A stretch of 64,000 bases of DNA from Chlorops oryzae (taxonomy: Eukaryota > Arthropoda > Insecta > Diptera > Chloropidae): contig CM035806.1 of assembly GCA_020466095.1 (NCBI GenBank), forward strand, positions 61,640,229 to 61,704,228. Direction: 5' to 3'. Position 1 is the stretch's first letter. Every line of letters starts with the position of its first letter. Positions 1-11,467 of the stretch are shown here, one piece after another. The notes under the pieces were generated by a model that worked only from the letters and a program-made list of their open reading frames with translations, made no database searches and had not been told where the DNA came from. The translations under genes and the position numbers were made by a program.

Positions 1-449
1 GGAATTTTTAAATTTTGTTGAATTTTCGATAGGTGCCATCTAAAAACACTGTGGAGACTACGTTTTAGATTTTTATTTTGAACGGTCCTTGAAATATCCT
101 TAAAAATCCTTTTTCTAAAATTTTATATCTCAAAAACTAATTAAGATAAGAAGATGAAACAAATGTTGGTTGGTTGCTAATATAACAGGAAATCAAAAAA
201 AAAAATTTAATTTTTACACTGAGAAAAATTTGCCCACAAAACTAAAAAGACAATTTTAACAATTTTTTTCAGTGAATTCCTAGTTGGACGCCACTCTACA
301 AAAATTTTTTTTTAAATACCTCTAAGTATTTGCTTTCATTTGAAAAAAAGTTTTATTCAAATTAAATGGCGCAACAGTGAGATATTCAAAAAATTACAAG
401 TGCACATAGATGCTCACGAAAGTCCACTAAATAATGGTCATTGGATTTA
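1..449. other. AT-rich stretch, no gene seen
   Basis: No coding frame, RNA gene or paired terminal repeat could be recognised here. The TA at 448-449 is the left target-site copy of the Tc1-like element that follows. Confidence 0.5.
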
Positions 450-2057
450 CAGTCGTGTTCAAAATAATAAGAACAAACATTATAAGATTGCAAACAGGCT
501 CATAAGACTTTCCAAATGACTTTTAAAAATATTTCTTTATTTCTTATAAACAGTCTCAGATATTGAGCTCATAAAATTGAAGGTTACGACAGTCTGGAAA
601 GTCTAAATTTTTTATTAGGAGCAACTTTGGCGCTTGAAGTCAAAAAATGCCTGTTCGAAAAAATAAGAACAACTCCAAAATTGCAAAGATTTGGGTTTGA
701 AAACAAGCAGTGAATATTGGCACATCCTTAGAAGTGCAGTTGGCATAGTTTTCAGTTGCTATTGTTATAAAATAATTGTGATTTTAACTGAACAATGAGA
801 TAAAACAAAAATTGTAGACCTGAGCTTAGAAAATCCATAAAAAAAGCTGCTCCATAAACGGAAAACTTTTGATTTTATTAGGGAGACTCTCGTCATTTCT
901 AATGGGATGATAAACGACAACAAACGTTCACGACAGGTCGAAAATCGTGGTAGACAAAAGAAATACACTGCAACCTAAGACAAATTGATCAGGAGAACTT
1001 TCACGCAGAACCCCATTATTACCACTACGCAGATCGAACACGAACTAGAACTACCCATAGCTACTTCCACTATAAGGTAACGTTTTACCCTAGCTAACCT
1101 TAAAGCTAATACTCCAAGAAAATTACGTGTGATACACTCACGAAATTTGAAAACCAGAATCAAAATTTTGTTAAGGAACCCGACACAGTTTGGCGTAACA
1201 TATTGTGGACTGATGAGACTGAGGTTGTGCAGCTTAATCACGGTAAGGAAAAGCAATACGGTAGACATCATCAGAAGCAAGAATTCAAGGCAAAGTTCAC
1301 TGCCGAGACAGTGAATTACGGAGGCCGGAAATTTATGTTTTTGGGATGTTTTTCACGGAATGAAATTCGACCGATTGCTAATATCCTGCGCAATATGAAC
1401 GCCAACTTTTATGTTCAAAATGTCCTTGGAGCTATTGTCCTTGCAAATTTTGAAGAAAAAATGGCTTTTTCAACAAGACAATGACCCAAAACACACTTTA
1501 AAGAAAGCAAAAGGTTGCCTTCGATCAAACAATAAACGTTTTGAAATGGCCGGCGATATCACCGGTTATTTTTTTTTACCGAAAATAACATTTGGATGGA
1601 TGTTAAAAAAGGGGTTAGGTATATTATGCTCAAAACTCCCAAAGAATTATGGCAAACAGGGTAGAAAACTGCGAAAAATATCTCGGCCGCAAGATGCCGC
1701 AACCCTTAAAGGGTCAATGAGCTCCAGATGCGCCGAAGTAATTGGAAATGATGGGGAACACTCCATATTAAAATGTGACGTAACTTGTTACCATTTCTAA
1801 AACATACAATTCAAACAAAGCTCATTTTTCTTCCATTGTTCTTATTTTTTCGAACAGGCATTTTTTGACTTCAAGCGCCAAAATTGCTCCTAAAAAAAAT
1901 TTAGACTTTCCAGACTGTCGTAACCTTCATTTTTATGAGCCCAATATCTGAGACTGTTTATAAGAAATAAAGAAATATTTTTAAAAGTCATTTGGAAAGT
2001 CTTATGAGCCTGTTTGCAATCTTATAATATTTGTTCTTATTATTTCGAACACGACTG
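450..2057 (+). mobile_element. Tc1-like DNA transposon with long terminal inverted repeats (defective)
   Basis: The element is 1,608 bp, starts CAGTCGTGTTC and ends with the inverse, GAACACGACTG. It is flanked by TA at 448-449 and 2058-2059, the target duplication of the IS630-Tc1-mariner superfamily. The inverted repeats are unusually long, about 223 bp (450-672 and 1837-2057), and differ by only a handful of substitutions and small indels. The plan recalls the long-TIR Tc1 elements of flies (S, Paris or Minos type), but I cannot name the family. It sits in the presumed intron just upstream of the FGF-like exon. Confidence 0.9.
795..1800 (+). pseudogene. Tc1-like transposase relic
   Basis: A degenerate Tc1-family transposase, spread over several frames by indels and stop codons. 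Around 800-1140 there is helix-turn-helix-like sequence, including a readable FTQNPIITTTQIEHELELP. Around 1190-1480 follows a catalytic-core piece with WTDETEV, the position of the first catalytic aspartate, and KFMFLGCFS. A +1/-1 shift near 1450 then leads to FQQDNDPKHT, the classic second-aspartate motif (QDNxPxH). The expected downstream SPDLNPIE-type block with the third acidic residue is not readable. The protein therefore cannot be made. Family membership rests on the two motifs plus the TA-flanked inverted repeats. Confidence 0.8.
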
Positions 2058-2354
2058 TATGTGTGTCGGATATTGATTTGTCAGGCTCGCCTATTTGTAA
2101 CACGCTCATGTGCTATAAACCCAAAAGCGGCTTGCTGGTGCTTTTCAACGTCAACCCAAACTTCAGCGTCAATCCAGTTTCGTTAAAGTGCTTTGAATCC
2201 CAAAACTAAGGGAGGTCGCTTTCTAAAGATATTTTGTCCTAGATATTGAGTACATTATAAATTTCAGCTGGTGGATCCTTTTTTTTTACTGACCTTTTAT
2301 TTTAATTGAAAATTAATGAAATAATATTTTTTTATCCATTTTGAATTTGAACAG
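2058..2354 (+). other. presumed intron upstream of the FGF-like exon
   Basis: No other gene is seen. The T-rich tract near 2279-2340 followed by TTTGAATTTGAACAG fits a polypyrimidine tract and a 3' splice site ending at 2354. Confidence 0.5.
2340..2354 (+). promoter_or_regulatory. splice acceptor of the FGF-like exon
   Basis: The T-rich stretch ends in AACAG at 2350-2354. From 2355 the frame is open and reads FGF-like sequence without interruption. The same frame is closed upstream by a TAA at 2322-2324, so coding sequence must be spliced in from an exon to the left. Confidence 0.65.
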
Positions 2355-5300
2355 AAAGAACTCCAAAATACCTGCTACTTCAACGAGACAATCGTACATG
2401 GTTATTTCGTTTTCCGATCCGTGCTCGATTTACAGCGTCGCGTCGGTTTTACCCACCGAGGTAAAGCGGTTGGCCCGAAGAAAAATGTGAACGACGCTTG
2501 TTATTTATTTACGAAAATTCAAGCTAACGAATTTTTCCATCAACACAACAACTATTTTGCACATAAGACAACAACAGCAGCAGCAGGAGCAGCACCAACA
2601 AAAGCAACAGGAGCGTTATTAGCATCGTCAACTGTAACGACAACGATTGCAAAGGGCGTACCATTGCCATCGAGTCCTTCGGAAGTGCAACGCAACAAGA
2701 ATAGACGTCGCAACAATAGCAAAAAAAGCAACTACCGTAACATTAACCAAAATGTGCATAGACTCAATGGCCATAATAGCAATATAAGTTCGAATTTAAG
2801 TAGCAACAGCAACAGCAACAAACAACAGCAACGCGCCCAACAACCGCAGCAAGCAGAACAAAATGAAAAATTAGTTTTAGAAAAAGGAAAAACACACAAC
2901 AAAAGTCGCAAACACCATCATGATCACCACCATCATCATCATCATCATAGCCAAGACCATGATCGTCAACAGCAACATCAGCATCAGAATCATCACAGAC
3001 ATCTTCAGAAGCAACACTCAGTGCGACATCATCATAACAATCCGGATATTATTGCGCGTAGACAACAACATGTACAAAAGCAAAAGAGAAGACCGAATAA
3101 TCGTTTGCATATGCCAAGAATGGCATCAACATCAACATCAACATCAACGTCAACGTCAAAAGATAACGCTACTTATCGGTCTGAAACACCGAAAACTACA
3201 ACAAGTTTCCCAATGACTTTATCTAAGTGGAATCAAGCTGCCTTTTCGACCTTAACATTAGCAGTAACACCAAGTCAGAAATTGCTTTCAACATCAATAA
3301 CGCCAAAAGTGACAAGCGATGAGAGAAAATTGCTAACGACAATTTTGATGCCCACAATTTCATCATCATTATCGTCATTGTTATCATCATCATCGCCAAA
3401 TCTACCATCATCATCAACATCACTATCATCATCATCACCATCATCATCAACATCACTATCATCATCATCATCATCATCATCGCCATCATCATCACCACCA
3501 TTATCAACTCCATCATCATCGTCGTCAAAGTATAGAACTAGTAAGACACCATCAACCTCTAAACGTAAAGGTCTACGCCGAAACTATAAGAAACATACAT
3601 TTAAACAACAAAAATTAACTAAACAACAGCCGCAACTGTTAAAACCAACTGTGCAAGCTACTGATGATCAACCGATTTTTATAACAGATGAAAATGGAAA
3701 GCCGTTTTCTCTATCAACACTAGCCTCAACGACTTGGAGTGACTTAACGAGCATTGCAAGTTTTCTTGATGAATCTAAATTGTATTATGGAAATGAGTGG
3801 CCATCAACAGCAACAGCAACAGCAATATCATCACAACCATCAGATGAAAACTTTGCTGTCTCACCAACAGCGATGCAATTATTGAGTGAAACATCCACTT
3901 CAAGGAAAGCCACTGATTTTGAAAATGAATCGACGAGCTTTTATTCTGCTCGATTTCCTTTTAATGGAAGCACAAATGCTGCGTACACCACCACCACCAC
4001 CACCACCACCACTACAACAAACAGTATTAAAAATCGAAAAAAATCAACCACAAGTTCATCAACGTCACTATCAACACTAAAAGACGAAGACGACGGCGTA
4101 GAATTAAACGAAAACGAAGAACAAGAAGAAGAAGGAGGAGGAAATAAAGAATTGTTCCCCGATGAAATTGAGTCATCAATAAATGAGATGATTTCGCTCC
4201 CTGGTCCTACTGATGCTTTGCCAAAAATGAAAGCAACCACCAAAGTCAATTTAAAAACGCAGCACGATAAAGCTGCAACAACATTACCTAGTAAGTCAAA
4301 ATCAGCAACGAATACCTCTAGTAACAAAACTGTTAGTTATGTTAAAAGCCATGTTGAACCGGATGCATTAAATGTCACTTCAATGGGTGAAACTTCAACA
4401 GCAACAACACCAATCAGAAATGTTATTAGCAAAGACGCAGCAAAATCATTTACTGCAAGTACAACTACGCAACAGCAACAGGAGCAGCAGCTGCACGGAG
4501 TGACGCCAACACTAATGAGCGACGCAGTTATAAATGTCAACTACAAGAAGTGGTTGATGAACGTCAAAGCCAATCAAAGCAATGAAAATATCAATATCAA
4601 TAACAATAAAAATATTTTGAGAAACTCCATGACTGAATTAATTAATAGCACTAGAAGTAGCAATTCATGCAGCAGCGAAGAAAATGGTACATCTATTAAA
4701 TATCAAAATGGTAGCTTACAACAATATCAAACAAAAGCACAGCTCACCACGGATCGAAACGTTGAACTGAATGTTAATAAAACGCCAATTTGGACTTTAT
4801 CAAACAGTAATTCGCTGACAACATTGATGCCAACAACGAAGCTTACAATATTCAAGGCTCAAGAAGTCACTTCCACAACAACTTTGAGTCCATTGTTGCA
4901 ACTGTTTTCACCATATTACGTAACGGAAAGTAACAATTTCATTGAAATGGAAAAGAACACCAACAATGGCAATATCAATGATATTATTGAAAATAAAACG
5001 CCTGAGACGACAACAGAATCAAATGCACAAAATCAATTCATCAATGCAATAGCAACGACGAATTCATTTGCATCGACATCAACGACGACGTCATCCGTTG
5101 TGCCATCAGTAAGGAAAGCCATACGAAAATCGACGCAAAAGTTGCTTGCAACACCATTTCATCAAATCACCACATATGTACGCAATGAAGCCGGCGATAT
5201 CGACATTGATAATATTGACAACATAAGCGTCTATCCCGATGTTTTAGAAAGCGAGACCGATTTCACCGATGACGCAGTCCAGTTGAAAAAACACCAACAT

Positions 5301-5471
5301 GTCAGTAATAATAATAAGAATAACACCAATAGTCGATTGATTGTTGTTAGTGGTTACCTACCTACGTCAGCGTCCGCTGTGCTCCCAGAATCCATACAAA
5401 TCGCGAAAATTAAAATAAATAACGAACGTCAACGACTTTGGCCACAACGTTTTGTTGGCAACACTGCGTAG
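2355..5471 (+). CDS. FGF8-like ligand (thisbe/pyramus type), last coding exon
   Basis: This exon is open for about 1,038 codons to TAG at 5469-5471. No ATG opens it; it continues from an upstream exon. Its first ~67 residues look like the end of a beta-trefoil FGF of the FGF8/17/18 subfamily: CYFNETIVHGYFVFRS followed by GFTHRGKAVGPKK and ACYLFTKI. These align in order with the FGF8 blocks around CVFTEIVLENNY, AFTRKGRPRKGS and VHFMKRL. In flies this subfamily is thisbe and pyramus, secreted ligands of the Heartless receptor in mesoderm and muscle development. The rest is low complexity: His/Gln-rich (about residues 186-215), a Ser run (335-391), a Thr run (544-555), an acidic patch (577-595) and Ser/Thr/Asn-rich sequence. 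I see no transmembrane segment. The tail is longer than I recall for Drosophila proteins of this type. Thisbe versus pyramus is not decided. Confidence 0.8.
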   Translation, partial: KELQNTCYFNETIVHGYFVFRSVLDLQRRVGFTHRGKAVGPKKNVNDACYLFTKIQANEFFHQHNNYFAHKTTTAAAGAAPTKATGALLASSTVTTTIAKGVPLPSSPSEVQRNKNRRRNNSKKSNYRNINQNVHRLNGHNSNISSNLSSNSNSNKQQQRAQQPQQAEQNEKLVLEKGKTHNKSRKHHHDHHHHHHHHSQDHDRQQQHQHQNHHRHLQKQHSVRHHHNNPDIIARRQQHVQKQKRRPNNRLHMPRMASTSTSTSTSTSKDNATYRSETPKTTTSFPMTLSKWNQAAFSTLTLAVTPSQKLLSTSITPKVTSDERKLLTTILMPTISSSLSSLLSSSSPNLPSSSTSLSSSSPSSSTSLSSSSSSSSPSSSPPLSTPSSSSSKYRTSKTPSTSKRKGLRRNYKKHTFKQQKLTKQQPQLLKPTVQATDDQPIFITDENGKPFSLSTLASTTWSDLTSIASFLDESKLYYGNEWPSTATATAISSQPSDENFAVSPTAMQLLSETSTSRKATDFENESTSFYSARFPFNGSTNAAYTTTTTTTTTTTNSIKNRKKSTTSSSTSLSTLKDEDDGVELNENEEQEEEGGGNKELFPDEIESSINEMISLPGPTDALPKMKATTKVNLKTQHDKAATTLPSKSKSATNTSSNKTVSYVKSHVEPDALNVTSMGETSTATTPIRNVISKDAAKSFTASTTTQQQQEQQLHGVTPTLMSDAVINVNYKKWLMNVKANQSNENININNNKNILRNSMTELINSTRSSNSCSSEENGTSIKYQNGSLQQYQTKAQLTTDRNVELNVNKTPIWTLSNSNSLTTLMPTTKLTIFKAQEVTSTTTLSPLLQLFSPYYVTESNNFIEMEKNTNNGNINDIIENKTPETTTESNAQNQFINAIATTNSFASTSTTTSSVVPSVRKAIRKSTQKLLATPFHQITTYVRNEAGDIDIDNIDNISVYPDVLESETDFTDDAVQLKKHQHVSNNNKNNTNSRLIVVSGYLPTSASAVLPESIQIAKIKINNERQRLWPQRFVGNTA
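3358..3528 (+). repeat. coding TCA trinucleotide microsatellite (poly-Ser)
   Basis: Imperfect TCA repeats inside the FGF-like exon encode a long serine tract. Shorter coding tracts are CAT (His, about 2913-2950), TCAACA (3126-3156) and ACC (Thr, about 3986-4010). All keep frame, as expected of trinucleotide slippage in a coding exon. Confidence 0.85.
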
Positions 5472-5619
5472 TAGTAGTAGTGATGACAATTTTCACTCGT
5501 CAATCCTTCAGATGAGATTTTCTGGGTAAGTCGAGACTAAAGCACATTTTCTAGAAAAAAATTTGCCGCTCAAGCCGTTTAGTGAACATTACTTGCAGAG
5601 AGGAAATCGCTGGTAATTC

Positions 5620-5656
5620 AGCGCGAGAGAGAGAGAGAGAAAGAGAAAACTACAAA

Positions 5657-5700
<44 letters not shown>
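5620..5700. repeat. (GA)n and (TA)n microsatellites
   Basis: A GA-rich run at about 5622-5647 is followed by an uninterrupted (TA)20 at 5661-5700. They lie in the presumed 3' untranslated region of the FGF-like gene and provide the TA target of the next element. Confidence 0.9.
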
Positions 5701-5703
<3 letters not shown>

Positions 5704-5907
5704 GGTGTCCCGAAAACGTTTGTAAAAAATTAATCCATCGATAGGTCGAGTCAAGAGAAACTTTTTTTGTTTTCAGACAAAACTCTCTTACGAGCTATAG
5801 CTCCTAAACGGTACCAGTAAGAGAGTTTTGTCTGACAACAAAAAAATTTTCTCTTGACTCGACCTATCGATGGTTTAATTTTTTAAGAATGTTTTCGGGA
5901 CACCCTG
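5701..5907. mobile_element. palindromic MITE, CAGGGTGTCCC family
   Basis: A 207-bp fold-back element beginning CAGGGTGTCCCGAAAACG and ending with the imperfect inverse. The arms are about 90 bp and extend through an AGACAAAACTCTCTTAC block. TA on both sides (5699-5700, 5908-5909) fits a Tc1/mariner-superfamily MITE. A second, much less palindromic element with CAGGGTGTCCCGTTG ends is at 19840-20261. Confidence 0.85.
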
Positions 5908-7329
5908 TATATGTACATATATATGGGAAAAGTTTTATTTTGAAATTTTGAAAAAAGCTTAGCAAACGATTTTCTCGATTGAAATAATCAAACTTAAAAA
6001 AATTTAATATAAAAATTAGTTGAAAGTGGTTAATAGCAAAGAAAATATTCTTAATTTTATAGGAGAAAAAATTGATATTGAAAGCTTGAAAATTAATATT
6101 TAAAGAATAAAAAAATTTAATGCAAAAAAAATTTGTATGTCTGACAATCTCAAAAAGAAAAGAAAAAAAATAAAAAATGAAAAAAAGCGTACATCGACGA
6201 ATGGATTTTGTAATAACCGAAAAAAGTTGATTATAAATAAAAGTATAAATACGTAGTAGAATACCGAAACCTGTATAACATTAAACAAGATAGAAGAAAA
6301 TGTACTTAAAAGTTAGGTTTTCAATTAATCCATTTAGTATCATGAAAATTGAAACGATTTTTTTTTTTTTTTTTTTGTTTTTTTGTTTTCTTTTGTTTTC
6401 TTAGTGTTTCCATCTGTTAATCTTTGTAAAACTTGGTTGCTCAATTTCTTCTAACTCCCCCCATTGACGGTTTGAACATTTTTTTGCTCGGCATTTCAAA
6501 AAATTTCTTGATGCCATGCTTGTATATTCATGTTTCCAACCATTCTTGTGAAAAAAAATGTAACAAACAGATTTGGGCCTCTTAGGATTCGATTAGTAAC
6601 ACACCGTAACGTAACGATAACATAACAACATACACACTTCAGTAAATCTCCCCCACCCCCCTATATATAAATTTTTCAGCTGTGGTGGCAACTTTTCCCT
6701 TTCTTTATTAACCCAAAACTTTGAACAATCTACTTGAATTTTTTTGTTTGATTTATTAACAATCGTATTCCTCATGTTGATCCACTTTAGTATCGAAAAA
6801 GCGATGTTGTTTGAATTGTTTATTTCTTACTTTCGTCATTTCTTTTATCGCATTGTCCATTCTTTATTCATATTGCGGTGTCCTTTGTTTGAACTTTCCC
6901 TTTTTGCATTATTTGTTTTTTTTCTTTTTTCTTACAAATTTTTAAGTTTGATTGTCAATTCGAAATTGCGAAACAAAAATTAAAAGCAATAAAAAATGAA
7001 AAGGAAAAAAAAAACCCAAACTTAATTGAAGTTCACTCATGTTCATCAAGCCAGACAATAATGTTAGATATCTGATTTCTGTATATAAAATTGAAATCAA
7101 AATGAAGAATTTTGAAACTAGATTATAATATGGGTTTTATGAATAGAGAAAATGCTACTTAGCAATTTTGTGCAAGAATTTCATACAAGTAGAGCAAAAA
7201 CCTAATATGAAAATTTAAATTAGGAGGCTTTTATAACAAAATAGTTAAAAATTTAAATATATACATACCTATAGCAAATAAAAATTCTATTACATCTACA
7301 AAAAAAAAATGCAAAAATTAATAAGTAAA
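5908..7329. other. AT-rich stretch, possible 3' UTR, no gene seen
   Basis: Very AT-rich with a T tract at about 6358-6376 and scattered AATAAA motifs (for example 6236-6241), any of which could end the FGF-like transcript. No coding sequence recognised. Confidence 0.4.
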
Positions 7330-7335
7330 ATAAAA

Positions 7336-7379
<44 letters not shown>
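7330..7379. repeat. (AAT)n microsatellite
   Basis: About 15 AAT units between A-rich flanks. Confidence 0.9.
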
Positions 7380-7385
<6 letters not shown>

Positions 7386-8123
7386 CAGATCGCACACAAA
7401 ACCACTTCCAAAAATTATATTTATTCTTAAAGTTATAAATCGAAGCATCATATGTAACCTGAAATATACAATATATAACGACTGGCGAGACGAGAAAAGA
7501 AGAGAGAAGAACCGAAAAGAAGAGAAATCAAAAACGAACGAAATAAATTGCTACCAACCACTGAAATGATACGAGTATCATTCACATTGGCCATTCAATT
7601 CGAAAAGAGTATGTTCGCGCGAAAATATCCTATGATATACAAATTACCCAGGATAGGTATCTATAAATCACGAAATTTTGGTATTGCAGAGCTGGAAATG
7701 TGAAATTTCCCATTTTGCATAGCAACCTTACAAATGTATTAGGAAGAAATAAGTCTACGCTTAAAATATAAAAATATCCTGAGGCTTCAAAACTTTCATG
7801 TTATTATGCTCATATTCGGAAATTGCATCCATATATTGTGTGTCAAGTTCAATTTGATTTGCTTTGCAATTCGAAATGCTAATTAAAACTTTGCATCCAT
7901 CCATCGGTGCAAAGTGAGAACGCCCACCCACGCTGAGATCATTTCTAAGGCTCGATCGGATTATATGGATTCCGATTTTTCTGGCCCATTTCAAGGAATA
8001 ACTCAATATATATACAAAAAAAAAAAAAAATAATACAAAACAAAATTATCAGCCCCGATTCTAAATATTCATGCGAAATTTTCACCAGGGAACCTGAAAA
8101 AACCCCCGCTATTCTAAACACAT
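7380..8123. other. no gene recognised
   Basis: Short frames only, none with recognisable motifs. Confidence 0.4.
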
Positions 8124-8385
8124 CCCAGCGGCCAACCGTGCCTACCGCCTTCAAAGAATACGAGACTGTAAGCGGCCTGCCTATTATTAGCTTATAAAGT
8201 ATACGAGACTGTAAGCGACCTGCCTGTCAATAGCTTACTTAATGTGGTGGTGGTAGATGTTCACTCTACAAAACGGCCACGCTCGCACAAAAGTATATAC
8301 TAGGATAGTATATGAGGTCATATGCATTACCGCCTACGGCCTACAAAATGTGTTACTATTCATCGCATCTGTACCTAGGCAGCTT
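8124..8385. mobile_element. CCCAGCGGC-family MITE, diverged copy
   Basis: Begins CCCAGCGGCCAA and carries the same internal words as the element at 55720-55947, in the opposite orientation: TGCCTACCGCCT, AAACGGCCACGCTCG, TATATGAGGTC and TACCGCCTAC. The distal end is too diverged to place exactly. Comparing the two copies defines the family. Confidence 0.75.
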
Positions 8386-8416
8386 ATATTATTATTGACG
8401 CTTAGAACCGTTCATC

Positions 8417-8966
8417 CAGAGAAAAAAACCACTTAAAATCAATAAAATAAATAAAAACCACATTGATTCAACAAGAAACGGTAATGAAAGTCTAGTAACG
8501 TAGAACATTTTTATTTCAATATGGAACAGCATTAAATTAAGGTGGCACAATATCGACGATTTCAATTAAGAAACAATATATTATATAAATAATACTCTTC
8601 GGAATTGAATTAATATTCGATTCATATTGAACTATATTGTTGTCTTATTAAAGTAATGTGGTTTCTACATTGACTCGAACCGTTGCCATATCGATTTAAA
8701 AACGTTTCTTATTTCATTCAATTCCATAATTTGAAACGTAAATTTCAACGCAAAGCAAGAATTAATATTAAAGCAAACTTAAATCAATATCTTTAAATTT
8801 CAAAGCAATGTAACTTCAACATACTCCACGAAATTTATAGAAACTACATCAAATCAAAGTTGAACATTGTTATTTTAATATGTTTCAGTATTATATTTCT
8901 TCAATGTTGAAAATTATTGAATTAATATGGCTCCTTATTGATTTTAAGGTGCAGTTTTTCCCTGAG
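8417..8966. mobile_element. non-autonomous TIR element, CAGAGAAAAA family (copy 1)
   Basis: Left end CCAGAGAAAAAAACCACTTA followed by AAATCAATAA. The right end is the rough inverse, ending GTTTTTCCCTGAG. The interior is AT-rich with repeated ATTAAT/TTGAA words. Copy 2 lies at 17134-18311. The superfamily is not determined and no coding sequence is visible. Confidence 0.5.
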
Positions 8967-9697
8967 CGGGCTCTATAAGGACAAGCACCATTAAAACTAG
9001 ACAATTCGGAGTTACGGAGGTCTACACAAATCCTAAGTTTTTAGCTGAAGATAAGCAGAGCGTTTTATATATGATGTTTAGGTATATTTTACATTTCTCT
9101 TCTTTTGTCAGATAGATGGAGAGGTGGCCAATAAGTACACCGGAAAAACTTTTTCTGTACTTACTTTCGAAAAAAATAAAACCTTCGTGGAAGGATTCTC
9201 TTTGTTCGTTTACATATTTATACATGCTGTAAATATACATTTGTAAATTAGTCGCTCGCCGCCAATAAAACAGCCAGTGGAGTCTTAAACTCCCGCAGAA
9301 GGTGTGCTAGGACTTTTCACGATCATCTCTCGAATGGCGCGAAATAATGTGAATCAAACCCAAAAATAAAAATAAAAATAAAAAAAGAATTAAAATTAAA
9401 TTGCCAGCCCGAAAGTTAAAAAGAAAACACGATTGACACGATTGCAACGATACGATTAAAAAATGTAACAAATTAATTGTCTTCTTTTTAAAAACAACCG
9501 AACATTTATGTACATACATACCTAGGGTATGAATAAAAATGGCTCTTTACGATGAGTATTTAAGCGGAGAAAAATCAAAATGATAACAGATTTGTGTGAA
9601 ACAATTGAAAGTTCTTAAGCCGTCAATGGAATGGTAATGCCTACCATTCATAATTAATTCAATAAAAATAAGCGAGAAAAAATTACGAAGCCCCTTA

Positions 9698-9698
<1 letters not shown>
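8967..9698. other. no gene recognised
   Basis: No readable coding region or paired repeats found. Confidence 0.4.
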
Positions 9699-9750
<52 letters not shown>

Positions 9751-9753
9751 TAT
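9699..9753. repeat. (TA)n microsatellite
   Basis: TA repeats with occasional CA interruptions. Frames reading poly-Ile/Tyr across it are artefacts. Confidence 0.9.
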
Positions 9754-10324
9754 AGTATATACATAGCATATATTTAATTATGTTGTACAATGAAGTCTCT
9801 ATCATATCTTAAAGGAACATCATATTGATTTTATCTTTAAATCACACTGTATATAGTTTGGCATATTATTAAAAATTCCTCAATTCTGTCTTATATTTCC
9901 TGAGTGTTTAAGTTCTTAAGTATTGTTATTTTTTGTAAGTTAATTAAATAATTAGTATAGAAAAGCACAGTAATTCCTCAGTTATGTTTGCAATGAAACG
10001 TAGATTTCCTGGTGTTCTTAAATTATGTAGATATGTTTATTTGTGTGATTGAAACGAAAGTCGAAAGTCGAAGTCTCTGCAAATTGTTTGTGAAACGTTC
10101 GGGTTGAAATGACCTTAACAGTTGAATTAAAAAAAAAAAAAAACATAGATATCGATTAACAATTGAATGAGAGGCAGAATAATTTCCTAATGCACCATTT
10201 TCTTTTTTTTTTTTTTTTTTTTGTAATCAATGCTTTTGATCGTCTAACAAGCTTGGGGATATTGTGAAATCCATTAACAAGAAATGACCTTTGTAAAATG
10301 CCTCATCTTAAAGTGTTATTCGAT
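9754..10324. other. no gene recognised
   Basis: AT-rich with A and T homopolymer tracts near 10130 and 10205. Nothing recognised. Confidence 0.4.
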
Positions 10325-10470
10325 ATAAGGGCCTTGGGCCATGGTACGTCATGGGAGATAGGAAATAACCTACGATGAAGTTTGATGCATACATACGGTC
10401 TTTATTTTTTAACTCAAACACCTCTAACCAAATTCTATCCCTTGTGACGTACAATGGCCCGAAGCCTTAC
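10325..10470. mobile_element. fold-back MITE
   Basis: Inverted arms of about 36 bp: the left arm has GGGCCATGGTACGTCA, the right arm TGACGTACAATGGCCC, with further matching outside (TAAGGgCcTT / aagCCTTA). About 146 bp in total, no coding capacity. Confidence 0.7.
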
Positions 10471-10605
10471 GGATTGATCTGCTAAAGCCCGATGGTATTG
10501 AAAGACGTTGAATTGTTTTTTTAATTTTTATTATTGCTTCAATTATTCGAATGGCATTTGAAGCCTTTGTAAAACTTGATACATAAATCCATGACTCAAA
10601 ACAAA

Positions 10606-10607
<2 letters not shown>

Positions 10608-10684
<77 letters not shown>

Positions 10685-10694
10685 ATATAAATAT

Positions 10695-10741
<47 letters not shown>

Positions 10742-10785
10742 ATAAACAAATATTGCATATATATGAATATATATATATATTTATG

Positions 10786-10852
<67 letters not shown>

Positions 10853-10868
10853 AGTTATATATATGTAT
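10608..10868. repeat. long interrupted (TA)n tract
   Basis: About 260 bp made almost only of TA, with a few single-base breaks and an ATAAACAAATATTGC interruption near 10742. Confidence 0.95.
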
Positions 10869-11467
10869 AAAATGTTATCTTCATATTGAAAAAGCAATTC
10901 TCTTATCAAACTCCATAGTTTATATAAAAAGCAAAACGAAATCGAAAACGAAAGAATATTTATTGCTGCATGTTTTGTTACAATTCAATATATATATATG
11001 AAATTAAAAAACGCATAAAAATTCCTTGATGTAAATTAAGGAGAAAAAAAGGGGAAATCAAATATTTAAAAAACAAAAAATTAAATTAAAAAATTGATAC
11101 AAAATTAACAAGCAAGAAAAAAAGGAATGCAATGAAAACGAAAGGAAAGTTAATATTTGAAAGAAAGCTACTCGTATCTACGAAAAATTATATACATATG
11201 TATATGAAACTATCTATAATTTGCTTTGTTTTGAGATAATTTTATTTCAGAAAGGAAAATCTTTTAACCAAAACTCAACAACAATGAAATTGAGCGCAAA
11301 AGAAAGTATAATAAATAAAAATCAATTGAAAATATATTGCGAAAAACTATTCGTTTCTTGGACATAATTCCAAAAAGGGACATTCAAAAACGTAAGTACA
11401 TAAACATAAATTTTCATTTTAAAATACATATAAGTGATATCGATTGAATTTCATTTTCTCTCAACAC
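10869..11467. other. no gene recognised
   Basis: AT-rich, no supported feature. Confidence 0.4.

Noticed and set aside
47..53. CACTGTG as a Transib-like end
   Set aside because: No partner end, no duplication, and no A-rich block at the right spacing.
3223..3528. Met-rich minus-strand frame, and a plus-strand frame at 2920-3216
   Set aside because: Shadow frames of the CAT/TCA repeats inside the FGF-like exon.
7309..7569. Poly-Asn frame
   Set aside because: Produced by the (AAT)n repeat; no coding context.
10543..10854. Open frames of Ile/Tyr across the TA tract, also 9547-9747
   Set aside because: Pure microsatellite translation, open on both strands.
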